Source: Allofrancisella frigidaquae
GTDB lineage: Bacteria; Pseudomonadota; Gammaproteobacteria; Francisellales; Francisellaceae
Assembly (NCBI RefSeq): GCF_012222825.1
Contig: NZ_CP038017.1
Span: forward strand, 1,488,001-1,552,000
Length of the DNA: 64,000 bases
Direction: 5' to 3'
Positions 36,243 through 45,020 of this stretch are shown here, in pieces (the stretch's first letter is position 1; every line of letters begins with the position of its first letter). Below the pieces are notes generated by a model. It saw nothing but the letters and a program-made list of their open reading frames with translations. It searched no databases and was not told the origin of the DNA. The translations under genes and the position numbers were made by a program.

Positions 36243-38686
36243 AACCCTATTATTAATAACTTTGAGCTCTTTGTCTTAAAGCCTAAATTTTTACAATCTA
36301 GACTCTTGAATGCCAAATGTGGAAACTCTTTGGTTAAGGTCCCTAGCATCTTATCGTCAATATTCTGACAGTTTGAAAGATCTAATAATTCTAAGCAGTT
36401 TAGCTGTTGAGCAAGTATACGCGCATCCATCTCACTAATGTTACTACCTGAAAGATTTAACGAACTCAATCCTCTTAGTTTGTTTGCAATAGTTTTTACC
36501 CCTTGAGCAGTAATTTTACAGTAAGCAATATTGAGCAACTTTAAATTTGGTAAAGCTCTAGCTACATAATGCATGATGTTGTCATTTATACCTTCTCCAC
36601 AACTTGAAAAATTTAAAGACTCCAAATTTGACATTCCTCCAATCGCTAACAATCCATCATTAATGCTAGCCATATCGCAATTTGCGAGAATTAAAGTTTT
36701 CAAGCGTGTTAACCCTTTAGCTATAATTTCTAATCCTTTATCACTAATTCTACAGCCCGAGAGGTCTAGTGATTCTAAATTTTGGAACTTTTGAGTGATA
36801 CGAGAAGCCACCACCATATCAACCTCCATATTACAATCAGCAAGGACTAAAGTTCTCAAATTTGGCATTCTACCATTTGCAAACAATCCTTCTAAAAAGC
36901 TACCTGCACTATAACCTGCTAGAATTAAAGTCTTCAAATGTGTCAGTTCTTTAGTAATAACCTCCAATCCTTTATCATCAATTTCACAACCCGAAAGGTT
37001 TAATGACTTCAGGCTTTGACATATTTCGTTAGAACTTAGAAGAGATATTATGCTTTTGAGCTGAAATTGTTTAATATTGTTACCCTCCAGGTTTAATTTA
37101 TTAATTGTTCTTTTTAGTTTTAAAAATAAATTCACCCTTTCTATAAGCTCTGATAGAGATAATTTACTGTAAGATAAATCCACAGTATTAAAGTCATCTT
37201 TATATATGCTCATGTCACTTTTTAATGATAATAATCTTGGACGTAGCCTGATAGTCGAATTTAACATAGCTATAGAAATATTATTACAACCCAAAACGTT
37301 TAAAAATTCCAATTTAGGTAGGTTATTTATAAGGAGAGGAACTATAATTTTATCTGTAACATCAGAGCAATTTGAAAGGTCCAAGATCCTTAAATTGTAT
37401 AGCCCAAAACCAATATATTTCAATCCTTTATCAGTAACACTACTACCTGAAAGATTAAGTTCTTCCAAGAATCTACAATGAGCGACATACGATACCCCTA
37501 CATCAGTAATTCCTTTACAATTAGAAAGGTTAAGTGAGCGCCCCCCCCACATTGTATCTCCTCCCACATTACTAAAGGTAGAATTTCTCTCATCAGGCAA
37601 TTTAGCTTCACAAATGTTGTTAAAAAAGCCCTCTCTTTTATAACTTTGATTACAAAGATGTGTCAATGCCCTATCTGTAATATCACAACCAGAAAGACCT
37701 AGTTCTTTTAAAAACATACTTTTAATAACTCTTATCGCTCCTTGATCAGTAATTTTTCTACAATTAGAAAAATCCAATGACGTTAACTTCGGTAGATTTT
37801 TAGCAATATACTTTACTCCTACATCAGTAATACTGTTGCTAGAAAGACTTAATGAATTTAAAGATAACAGTTTTCTAGCAATATCTCTTACCCCTTCATC
37901 AGTAACACTATTGCTAGAAAGACTTAATGAACTTAAAGATGGCAGATTTTTAGCAATATCTCTTACTCCTACATCAGTAATTTTTTTACAATCTAAAAGA
38001 TTCAAGGACATTAAAGCCGGTAAATTTTGAGCAATATATCTTACCCCTTCATCAGTAATACTATTGCTAGAAAGACTTAATGAACTTAAAGATGGCAGAT
38101 TTTTAGCAATATACTTTAATCCCACATCAGTAATACTATTACTAGAAAGGCTTAATGAACTTAAAGACGACAGATTTCTAGTAATATACCCTACTCCTAC
38201 ATCAGTAATACTATTGCTAGAAAGTTCTAGGGATTTTAAACATTTCGGATGTGACATAAAAGTTGTAATACTTCTTACTCCTACATCAGTAATTTCATGA
38301 CTTGAAAAGCTCAAAGATTTTAGAGATGACGTATTTAAAGCAATATCTCTTACTCCTTTGTCAGTAATATTACAACCTGAAAGGTTTAATCCTGCCAAAC
38401 CTTCTAGTTGATTAACAATAAATTCCACTCCTTTGTCAGTAATATTACAATCTGAAAGATCTAAAACCTTCAAATTTTTTAGCTTATTAGTAATATATTT
38501 TATTCCTTGATCTTCAATACTGTTACCTTTAAGATTCAAATGAGTTTTTTTGTCAGGGTGTTTAATAGTTTTAACTAGCAGCTCTATAGCATCATCAGTT
38601 AATCCATGATTAGATAAGTCCACTACTTTTCCATTATCAAAAAACCGAGCCATTTTTTCAATTTCTTTATGAGTTATACCATACAT
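36239..38686 (-). CDS. Leucine-rich-repeat protein, 815 residues; candidate effector
   Basis: Almost the whole protein consists of LRRs of about 24 residues, of the form LxxLSLSSNSITDVGVKYIA followed by KNLP. These are the cysteine-containing or RNase-inhibitor-like type, as in many host-interaction proteins. Several units around residues 130-320 are nearly identical, encoded by 72-bp DNA repeats. No signal peptide, enzymatic domain or membrane span is seen; the last 30 residues are non-repetitive. LRRs bind proteins, so a host-targeted scaffold or inhibitor is plausible. It overlaps the end of purH and pairs with a second LRR gene upstream. The LRR call is secure; the effector role is inference. 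Confidence 0.8.
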   Translation of the reverse strand: MYGITHKEIEKMARFFDNGKVVDLSNHGLTDDAIELLVKTIKHPDKKTHLNLKGNSIEDQGIKYITNKLKNLKVLDLSDCNITDKGVEFIVNQLEGLAGLNLSGCNITDKGVRDIALNTSSLKSLSFSSHEITDVGVRSITTFMSHPKCLKSLELSSNSITDVGVGYITRNLSSLSSLSLSSNSITDVGLKYIAKNLPSLSSLSLSSNSITDEGVRYIAQNLPALMSLNLLDCKKITDVGVRDIAKNLPSLSSLSLSSNSVTDEGVRDIARKLLSLNSLSLSSNSITDVGVKYIAKNLPKLTSLDFSNCRKITDQGAIRVIKSMFLKELGLSGCDITDRALTHLCNQSYKREGFFNNICEAKLPDERNSTFSNVGGDTMWGGRSLNLSNCKGITDVGVSYVAHCRFLEELNLSGSSVTDKGLKYIGFGLYNLRILDLSNCSDVTDKIIVPLLINNLPKLEFLNVLGCNNISIAMLNSTIRLRPRLLSLKSDMSIYKDDFNTVDLSYSKLSLSELIERVNLFLKLKRTINKLNLEGNNIKQFQLKSIISLLSSNEICQSLKSLNLSGCEIDDKGLEVITKELTHLKTLILAGYSAGSFLEGLFANGRMPNLRTLVLADCNMEVDMVVASRITQKFQNLESLDLSGCRISDKGLEIIAKGLTRLKTLILANCDMASINDGLLAIGGMSNLESLNFSSCGEGINDNIMHYVARALPNLKLLNIAYCKITAQGVKTIANKLRGLSSLNLSGSNISEMDARILAQQLNCLELLDLSNCQNIDDKMLGTLTKEFPHLAFKSLDCKNLGFKTKSSKLLIIGF
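37700..38390 (-). repeat. 72-bp tandem coding repeats (LRR)
   Basis: Consecutive LRR units here share long stretches at DNA level; for example, forms of ctattgctagaaagacttaa and of tcttactcctacatcagtaa recur every 72 bp. Such near-identical units point to recent expansion and make the repeat number likely to vary between strains. Confidence 0.8.
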
Positions 38687-39050
38687 AATTTGTTTCTCAA
38701 AATTGTAAACTAATATATATTAAATATTATCACAATAAAATAAAATCATGAATTATTATTAACAAATTTATTTTAAAGATAAACATAAATAAAATAAATA
38801 ATTTGCCTAGAGAAATGATACGATTTTAAAAAAATCAACGCGCTGAGTAATTTAAGCTAACTACCTTTAAACTCATATCGCCTAATAAAATCCTAAATGA
38901 TAGACTGTACTCCCCATTATTTCTATACGCACTCATGTTTATTATCCCTAACAACACCCATTTTTATGTAATACAGCGCAATTATTTGGATCCAAATAAA
39001 CACTGAGGATACAATCTAACAATATAACCTCTAGAATTATATGACAACGA
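38687..39050. other. 364-bp gap between the two LRR genes
   Basis: It contains no recognisable gene. The only structure I see is an 18-bp perfect palindrome, ttatttggatccaaataa (38982-38999), 51 bp after the end of the upstream LRR gene. The remainder is AT-rich and should hold the promoter of the 815-residue LRR gene. Confidence 0.5.
38982..38999. promoter_or_regulatory. 18-bp perfect palindrome between LRR genes
   Basis: ttatttggatccaaataa is self-complementary over all 18 positions. It could be an operator for the downstream LRR gene or a recombination relic. Confidence 0.3.
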
Positions 39051-40310
39051 CTATCCTTTTATAATTAAGTTTTTTTTATCAGGGCTTCTACGTAAGTGTT
39101 CTAACGTTTCACTATCAATATATTTACAATTTGAAATATTTAAGTATTTCAAATTTGGTAACCCTTCCGTAAGCTTCTTCACACGCGGATAGTCTATGGT
39201 TTCACTATTTGAAAGATCCAGCGATTCCAGAGCTGATAATTTCAGTAACCAATTAATATCAAATATTTCACAATTAGAAAGGTATAGTGATCTTAAATTT
39301 AAGTATTGGCCAATATTATATGCTAAAGGATGAGAAATTTTATATCCTGAAATATCTAGAGACTTCAATTTGCTCAGACCGAAAGCGTGGCTATCAGTTA
39401 TAGATAGATTACTTATTTTATTGCCACATAATTTTAATGATTCCAAGCTTTTCATCTCTGAGACAATGCATTCCACTGCTTTATCTGTAACTTCATTGCA
39501 ATTTAAATTTAATACTTTCAAGCTTGGCAACCTTGAGACAATGTCTCCCACTCCTTTATCTGTGATTCTATTATTCGAAACATCCAATGACTCTAAGCCT
39601 GTTAGTTTACCAACAATAAGTTCTACTTCTTCATCACCAATATTATTACCGGACAAGTGTAAGTGTTTTATGTTGGGTAAGCAAGATACAATCTTTATGA
39701 TTACATTTCTCATGCCTTCAGGATAGCCTGAAATTTTTAGAGTCGTCATTGAGTTTTTTGAGCTTGCTGGTAAATAAGACTCAATAGCTTGAGTCATTTC
39801 TTTTCCATCAGACATTTCTATCCCAGTTTTTAACCAAGTATTATGAGAAAAATCTATCGAGTTCAAATTTTTTAAATTCGTAAAAATATCTCGAACACCT
39901 TCAATTCCTATTTCATTATGCTCAAGATTAAGGTGTTCCAACTTTTTTAAGTTGTTAGCAATTTCCTTTGCCCCTTTGTCAGTAATGTCACAATCTGAGA
40001 GAGTTAAGTGTTTCATTTGCTTTAAACGGTAAGTTATATGCCCTAAACCCTCATCCCCAATCTTATTACCAGACAAATTTAATGCTTCCAAATTACTTAG
40101 AGTGTTAGCAATTTCAAAAGTTCCATTCGTTATAATTTTGTTACCTTTAAGATTAAGCGAGGTTACTAAATTTGGATATCCAATTTTACTAAATATTCTT
40201 TTAACATCTAAATTATATAGATTATAATTAGATAAGTCTAAACTACGGAAACCAAGTTTTATCATGTGATTAATATTATTAATAATTTTTTTAATTTTAT
40301 ATTCTTCCAT
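39051..40310 (-). CDS. Leucine-rich-repeat protein, 419 residues; candidate effector
   Basis: A second LRR protein of the same style: units such as LEALNLSGNKIGDEGLGHIT and LESLDVSNNRITDKGVGDIV. The N-terminal 45 residues and a stretch at about 165-195 (ALKTGIEMSDGKEMTQ-like region) break the repeat. No signal peptide is seen. It shares repeat consensus and orientation with the 815-residue gene, so the two probably arose by duplication from one ancestor. Both lie between the two purH-end copies. Confidence 0.8.
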   Translation of the reverse strand: MEEYKIKKIINNINHMIKLGFRSLDLSNYNLYNLDVKRIFSKIGYPNLVTSLNLKGNKIITNGTFEIANTLSNLEALNLSGNKIGDEGLGHITYRLKQMKHLTLSDCDITDKGAKEIANNLKKLEHLNLEHNEIGIEGVRDIFTNLKNLNSIDFSHNTWLKTGIEMSDGKEMTQAIESYLPASSKNSMTTLKISGYPEGMRNVIIKIVSCLPNIKHLHLSGNNIGDEEVELIVGKLTGLESLDVSNNRITDKGVGDIVSRLPSLKVLNLNCNEVTDKAVECIVSEMKSLESLKLCGNKISNLSITDSHAFGLSKLKSLDISGYKISHPLAYNIGQYLNLRSLYLSNCEIFDINWLLKLSALESLDLSNSETIDYPRVKKLTEGLPNLKYLNISNCKYIDSETLEHLRRSPDKKNLIIKG

Positions 40311-40870
40311 TTAATTATTTTAACTAACCTAGTTATTTGTTTATTTTAAATATAACACAGTTATTTATTTATTTATATATAATTATTAATATATTTATTA
40401 TTAGTAATAATTGGAATACCGCATGCGTTCATTAAAAAATTAAAAGCAGACGCCTAAGCTACAAACTCTGTAGCTGCTTTCTGACGCTTTTTTCCTTTCG
40501 CTGACGGTTTACAAGAGTGTATCAGAGCAGGAGCAAAAGCTGTGATTCAACCAGGTGGCTCAAAAAATGATCAAGAAGTAATCAACGCCGCGAATAAAGC
40601 TGCTATAGCAATGATCTTTACAAATATGAGACATTTTAGACACTAGAATTAAAGTAACGCACATTAGCGGGATTAAACCCGTCGCCCTCATGCTCGGTAA
40701 GGTTGCTTATTTAATCTTCTCACTTATTTCTACAACCCGGATTTTTATTACTGTATAGTTATTAATCCGTATGGGTATTAATTCTTATTAACTTCGCATA
40801 ATTTAATAGAGATAATACTTTCCATAAAGTATATTAAAACTACATAACAACACCAGGCACTATATTAATT
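40311..40870. other. 560-bp region beyond the LRR genes, with purH-end copy
   Basis: It holds the upstream region of the 419-residue LRR gene, very AT-rich, and then the decayed purH 3' copy (40459-40646). From 40647 onward a stretch of higher GC (cgcacattagcgggattaaa...) may be the sequence that once followed purH. No RNA gene is recognised. Confidence 0.5.
40459..40646 (+). pseudogene. Decayed second copy of the purH 3' end
   Basis: The segment encodes the purH C-terminus again, ending ...FTNMRHFRH and TAG in place of TAA. Relative to purH it has one extra T near 40480 and one missing T near 40492, which spoil the frame, plus about 12 substitutions, several of them synonymous (gct/gcc, gca/gcg, aac/aat). 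The mix of synonymous changes suggests it comes from a different lineage than the intact purH end, not from simple recent duplication. Confidence 0.85.
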
Positions 40871-41083
40871 ATGAAAATCATAAACTTTAAAAAATTATAC
40901 GCTGATTTTACAAGTATATTCAATTTATGTAGATATACAGATGAGTCTCTAGAAGAAGAAATTATTAGAAGAGTTAAAGAAGAAAGTATTACGCAAGGGA
41001 TGTTTCTCTTTAGGTTTAGACTTGTGATATTTAAATTTGAAGTGACTAATGACTCTGTTGAGTATATTGGTTATGAAAAATAA
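40871..41083 (+). CDS. Small hypothetical protein, 70 residues
   Basis: The frame reads MKIINFKKLYADFTSIFNLC and ends ...TNDSVEYIGYEK. It is rich in charged residues and has no recognised motif. It lies between the purH-end copy and the IS5 fragment. Its end runs into the region just before the 19-bp inverted repeat, so it could be an N-terminal remnant of a longer gene disrupted there. Coding status is uncertain. Confidence 0.35.
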   Translation: MKIINFKKLYADFTSIFNLCRYTDESLEEEIIRRVKEESITQGMFLFRFRLVIFKFEVTNDSVEYIGYEK

Positions 41084-41102
41084 TTTTCTCTTATCATCTT
41101 TA

Positions 41103-41121
41103 TTAGGTTCCATGAACAAAA
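41103..41121. repeat. 19-bp inverted repeat, left copy
   Basis: ttaggttccatgaacaaaa here is the exact reverse complement of 43255-43273 upstream of ettA. The pair brackets the IS5 fragment and the kinase-like gene. Confidence 0.8.
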
Positions 41122-41142
41122 TTTTTGCATAAAGATGTTAAG

Positions 41143-41490
41143 AACCTCATACTTAACATCACTTTTTAATAATGCCTTACGTCCAGGCAATGAGAATTGC
41201 CCATCTTTAATCAGAGTATCTTCAACCCAGCGTATATTACGATAACAAGCACTTTCACTTAGACCATAGCTGCGTGAAATATGAAAATATGTTCTATATT
41301 CGCGTAAATATTCCAGCGCCATAAGTAGCCTATCTTCTATAGACAATTTATTCGGCTTGCCTCCTTTTGCTTTTAGTTGGAATTGCGCTTCTTTTAATAT
41401 CTTTGTCATGACAGTAAAAGTAGTGCGTTTAACACCTGTAAGTCTACGAAATCCTTCAGGTGACTCATCTTTAATCTGCTCAAACCTCAT
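41143..41490 (-). pseudogene. Truncated IS5-type transposase, second copy
   Basis: On the minus strand it reads MRFEQIKDESPEGFRRLTG... to ...LLKSDVKYEV, nearly identical to the fragment at 13858-14217. It then continues into unrelated codons (LNIFMQKFCSWNLIKM...) up to 41071, which is read-through and not transposase. The DDE domain is absent. Confidence 0.75.
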
Positions 41491-41531
41491 CAACATCATT
41501 CCAATAAAAATAAAAAATTTAATCAATTCAG
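41143..41531 (-). mobile_element. IS5-type insertion sequence fragment, copy 2 (both ends lost)
   Basis: It matches copy 1 (13799-14214) from about ctgaattg at 41531 down to aacctcata at 41143, but lacks the left terminal sequence present in copy 1 and the catalytic half. The two fragments stop at nearly the same place, after tatgaggtt, although the flanking DNA differs. Confidence 0.7.
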
Positions 41532-41586
41532 GAGGTGTGCTAACATCCTATCTGAAATTAATAAGTTTTGTTGGAGAATTTAAACG

Positions 41587-43176
41587 ATGTATAATGAAAT
41601 TATAAGCAAAGGAATCAATAAAAGTTATAATTATTTTACTTACTCTAACTATCAGAAACAAATAGAGGATTACAAAAATTTTGGAACGGAAAAATTTGAT
41701 ATATACACATATAATGGAGTGGCTTATGCTTTAGTCAACTCAAAATTTGAGAGTGATTATATAGAATTATGGCAATCTAGAGATACGAAGCATTATAATG
41801 AGGGGGGGAGTCACTATGTTAACGCTGGCACCTATAAACCTAAAGAAGAATTCGAGATAGCTGAAGGACAGGCAAATGCTATCTACCACGGATTAGGAAA
41901 ATCTACTGTGAAACGTGTTGAAAAATACGGAGCAAGATTTCTAGAAGAGGATGATTACTACGAATCTGAAAGTAAATCTAATTACGAGAATCTTAAGTTA
42001 CTTTTTGCACTTAAAAAAAGAGGTGTAGCTAAAAACTTCGTAATCACACTCTTAAAGGTTATTCAGAATGAAGAAGATATAAAAAATTGGACCCTCGAAA
42101 AAAATAATCCTAGTCTGAAAAATTACTTGACTGAAAAAACTCGCTTCAAAAAATCTGATTATTTAACAAATGGGACTTTACGTCCGTTCCAACGAATGAG
42201 ATACTTGAAAGATCATGAAGGTGGATTTACTCATGGGTTTCGAGCTGAATATGAAGATAGACTCATGTCGATTTTGTTTGAACTTAATCAATTAGGGTAT
42301 TACCACACCGATTTAATGATAACCCCGGCTCATAGATCAGGGCAAAATGTGATGTATTCGGATAATGATTTAGTTATTGTCGACGATTTCCCGGTACGGT
42401 ATTTAAGTCTGGAAGAATATTATGCAAAGCTAGATGAAATTAAGCAGCGTATGACCCAGCAAGAATTCAATGAATTTATATATCATGTTAAAAATATTGA
42501 ACCCGGATCCGATTTTTTTGATGACCGCTGTAGTGTAATGTATAAAGATCAGTGGTTGTGGGTTGCTAATAACAAGAACCAACAGTATATAGATTATTAT
42601 GATCAACAGCTTCGAAACCCCTATCCCTTACCCATGACTGATTTATTGTTGAATGGGAGGGATGTGTCTAAGTATAAATTATACATACCAAAAGAAATGG
42701 AGGACAAATTTAAAAATATTATTAAATTAATAGATGCTGATAATGTGAATCTTTATAATGGTAACCTAACGTTTGCGGAAAAAAATCTGAGAGACTCTTT
42801 GGCAGCAAGTAACTTGTCTCTTAACGTCGCTAATAATTTTAATGGATCACTCAAAAAATCGGTCTTAGAAATTCTACAAGGATATGCAAAATATAATGTG
42901 TTTAAACATAATTATGGGAAGAATAAACAATTGGTAGAGCTTTTGGAAAAAGTAGAATCCAAGAGTTATGCCATCGCACTTATAAAGATGACGCAGCTAA
43001 CAATTCAAACTGGAAATGAAGCGGACATGAATAATATTAAAAATATGTTAGAGATTACACCTATTACAGGCCGTTCAGATAAAGTAAAAAAAATTACTAC
43101 TAAAAAATACAACAAAGTAACAGACAGTTCTTTCTATATAACACTTGAGCAAGCCTTACAACTCCTGAGAGTGTAA
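41587..43176 (+). CDS. Kinase-like orphan protein; candidate effector
   Basis: This 529-residue protein has a segment that resembles protein-kinase catalytic and metal-binding loops: YYHTDLM (His240, Asp242), SGQNVMY (Asn254) and LVIVDDFPVRYL (Asp266/Asp267). The order H-x-D, N, D-D/F is right, but the D-to-N spacing is 12, not 5, so an insertion of seven residues (TPAHRSG) must be assumed. An N-lobe with a glycine loop and lysine is not clear. No signal peptide or membrane span is seen. GGAG precedes the ATG. It sits between an IS5 fragment and ettA, within a 19-bp inverted repeat. Kinase activity is a hypothesis; an inactive pseudokinase or another fold is possible. Confidence 0.5.
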   Translation: MYNEIISKGINKSYNYFTYSNYQKQIEDYKNFGTEKFDIYTYNGVAYALVNSKFESDYIELWQSRDTKHYNEGGSHYVNAGTYKPKEEFEIAEGQANAIYHGLGKSTVKRVEKYGARFLEEDDYYESESKSNYENLKLLFALKKRGVAKNFVITLLKVIQNEEDIKNWTLEKNNPSLKNYLTEKTRFKKSDYLTNGTLRPFQRMRYLKDHEGGFTHGFRAEYEDRLMSILFELNQLGYYHTDLMITPAHRSGQNVMYSDNDLVIVDDFPVRYLSLEEYYAKLDEIKQRMTQQEFNEFIYHVKNIEPGSDFFDDRCSVMYKDQWLWVANNKNQQYIDYYDQQLRNPYPLPMTDLLLNGRDVSKYKLYIPKEMEDKFKNIIKLIDADNVNLYNGNLTFAEKNLRDSLAASNLSLNVANNFNGSLKKSVLEILQGYAKYNVFKHNYGKNKQLVELLEKVESKSYAIALIKMTQLTIQTGNEADMNNIKNMLEITPITGRSDKVKKITTKKYNKVTDSSFYITLEQALQLLRV

Positions 43177-43254
43177 ACGTATAGACTGTAAAAGTCTAGA
43201 CCTGATGTGACAGATACCTGCTCTAGCAAGTACATTTAATTGGCTCAGATGTTT

Positions 43255-43273
43255 TTTTGTTCATGGAACCTAA
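43255..43273. repeat. 19-bp inverted repeat, right copy
   Basis: ttttgttcatggaacctaa is the exact reverse complement of 41103-41121. It lies in the ettA upstream region, 50 bp before the ettA start. Confidence 0.8.
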
Positions 43274-43283
43274 GCATATCTGC

Positions 43284-43289
43284 TATAAT
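43284..43289 (+). promoter_or_regulatory. Candidate -10 box for ettA
   Basis: A perfect TATAAT lies 33 bp before the ettA ATG. The best -35 match (TTGTTC, 43258-43263) lies inside the right inverted-repeat copy at a long 20-base spacing, so the inserted DNA may have changed this promoter. Confidence 0.35.
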
Positions 43290-43322
43290 CTTACTACTTT
43301 AAATTTTTCAAAAAATAATTTC

Positions 43323-45002
43323 ATGGCTGAAAAATATATATACTCAATGCATAGGGTTGGTAAAGTTGTGCCGCCTAATAAATACATACTCAAAGATATC
43401 TCGCTATCTTTTTTTGATGGTGCAAAGATTGGGGTGCTTGGTTTAAATGGCTCAGGTAAATCGACCCTACTTAAAATTATGGCTGGTTTTGATACAGAGA
43501 TTATTGGCGAAGCAGCTCCACGCAAAGGAGTTAAAATTGGTTACCTACCACAGGAGCCAAAACTAGATCATACTAAAGATGTCCGTGGTAATGTTGAAGA
43601 AGCCCTTTCCCACTTAAAAGATATGCTTACTAGATTTGATGAAATTAGTATGAAATTCTGTGAACCAATGTCTGATGATGAAATGGCAAAACTTCTTGAA
43701 GAACAAGGAGAGTTACAAAATGCTATAGATACCGCTGGAGCTTGGGAAATAGACCGCAAGCTTGAAGTAGCTGCAGAAGCTTTACGTTTACCGCCTTGGG
43801 ATGCTGATGTTACTAAATTATCCGGTGGAGAAGCTCGTCGTGTAGCTTTATGTAAATTACTATTATCTGCTCCTGATATTTTACTTCTAGATGAGCCTAC
43901 TAACCACTTAGATGCAGAGTCTGTAGCATGGCTTGAGAAATTCCTAGCAGAATACAAAGGTACTGTTGTAGCTATTACGCACGATAGATATTTCTTAGAT
44001 AATGTTGCTGAGTGGATCTTAGAGCTAGATCGTGGTGAAGGTATACCATTTAAAGGTAATTACTCAGAATGGCTTGAGCAAAAACAGAAACGCTTAGAAA
44101 TGGAAGAAAAGCGTGAATCATCGCACCAAAAAGCCCTAAAAGAAGAGTTAGAGTGGGTGCGTCAAAACGCTAAAGGTCGTCAAGCAAAATCAAAAGCTAG
44201 ACTTGCAAAATTTGATGAATTAAGCTCGCAAGAGTTCCAAAAGCGTAATGAAACTCAAGAGCTATATATCCCACCTGGAGAACGTTTAGGAAATAATGTA
44301 ATCAAGGTTAAAGATCTTGTTAAATCATTTGATGATAAATTACTAATCGATGGTCTTGATATGGACGTCTATCCTGGCTCGATTGTTGGAATCATTGGGG
44401 CTAATGGTGCTGGTAAATCGACTTTCTTTAAAATGCTAACAGACAAAGAAACTCCAGATGCTGGTAATATCACAATTGGAGAAACTGTAAATCTAGCATA
44501 TGTAGATCAATCTCGCGATGCTCTAGATGATAACAAAACCGTGTGGGAAGAAATATCTGATGGTTTAGATGTTATATCAGTTGGTAAATACACTATACCA
44601 TCACGTCAGTATGTTGGTAGATTTAATTTTAAAGGTGCTGATCAGCAGAAATATATATCTCAGTTATCTGGTGGTGAGAGAAACCGTGTTCATCTTGCTA
44701 AGCTACTTAGAAGTGGCGGTAATGTAATATTGCTTGACGAACCGACAAACGATCTAGATGTAGAAACTTTAAGAGCTTTAGAAGAGGCTATTTTAGCATT
44801 CCCTGGTTGTATAATGGTAATCTCGCATGATAGATGGTTTTTAAATCGTATTGCTACACACATGCTTGCTTTTGAAGGTAATAGTGAAGTAGTATGGTTT
44901 GAAGGTAATTATGATGCTTATATAGAAGATAAAAAACGCCGTCTTGGCGATAAGTATGATGCTGTTACTAAAATTAAGTATAAGAGAATTTCTGTTGGCT
45001 AA
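43323..45002 (+). CDS. ettA: Energy-dependent translational throttle protein EttA (ABC-F)
   Basis: Soluble ABC-F ATPase that binds the ribosomal E site and gates the first elongation steps according to energy status. Two ABC modules are present: [11 protein letters not shown] with [16 protein letters not shown] and [15 protein letters not shown], then [11 protein letters not shown] with [16 protein letters not shown] and [14 protein letters not shown]. The start is ATG at 43323 ([20 protein letters not shown]), which matches the family N-terminus; a longer frame from 43257 would add 22 unlikely residues. The resulting 559 residues fit. Confidence 0.95.
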   Translation: MAEKYIYSMHRVGKVVPPNKYILKDISLSFFDGAKIGVLGLNGSGKSTLLKIMAGFDTEIIGEAAPRKGVKIGYLPQEPKLDHTKDVRGNVEEALSHLKDMLTRFDEISMKFCEPMSDDEMAKLLEEQGELQNAIDTAGAWEIDRKLEVAAEALRLPPWDADVTKLSGGEARRVALCKLLLSAPDILLLDEPTNHLDAESVAWLEKFLAEYKGTVVAITHDRYFLDNVAEWILELDRGEGIPFKGNYSEWLEQKQKRLEMEEKRESSHQKALKEELEWVRQNAKGRQAKSKARLAKFDELSSQEFQKRNETQELYIPPGERLGNNVIKVKDLVKSFDDKLLIDGLDMDVYPGSIVGIIGANGAGKSTFFKMLTDKETPDAGNITIGETVNLAYVDQSRDALDDNKTVWEEISDGLDVISVGKYTIPSRQYVGRFNFKGADQQKYISQLSGGERNRVHLAKLLRSGGNVILLDEPTNDLDVETLRALEEAILAFPGCIMVISHDRWFLNRIATHMLAFEGNSEVVWFEGNYDAYIEDKKRRLGDKYDAVTKIKYKRISVG

Positions 45003-45020
45003 AAACAGGAGCTAAAGCTC

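Noticed and set aside
37700-38390. 72-bp periodic repeats as a CRISPR or satellite
   Set aside because: They are in frame and encode 24-residue LRR units.
36055-40646. Calling the LRR island an integrative element with an integrase
   Set aside because: No integrase, recombinase or mobilisation gene is present between the repeats; only the repeat structure supports integration.
40647-40740. A GC-richer stretch that might be a tRNA gene
   Set aside because: I could not form a cloverleaf with a T-loop (GTTCRANYC) or an anticodon stem, so it is left as unassigned sequence.
41071-41142. Extension of the second IS5 transposase frame to 41071
   Set aside because: The codons after YEV do not match the other copy or an IS5 catalytic domain; they are read-through into flanking DNA.
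43257-43322. Longer EttA N-terminus starting at 43257
   Set aside because: It would translate part of the inverted repeat and the promoter -10 box; [12 protein letters not shown] is the family start.
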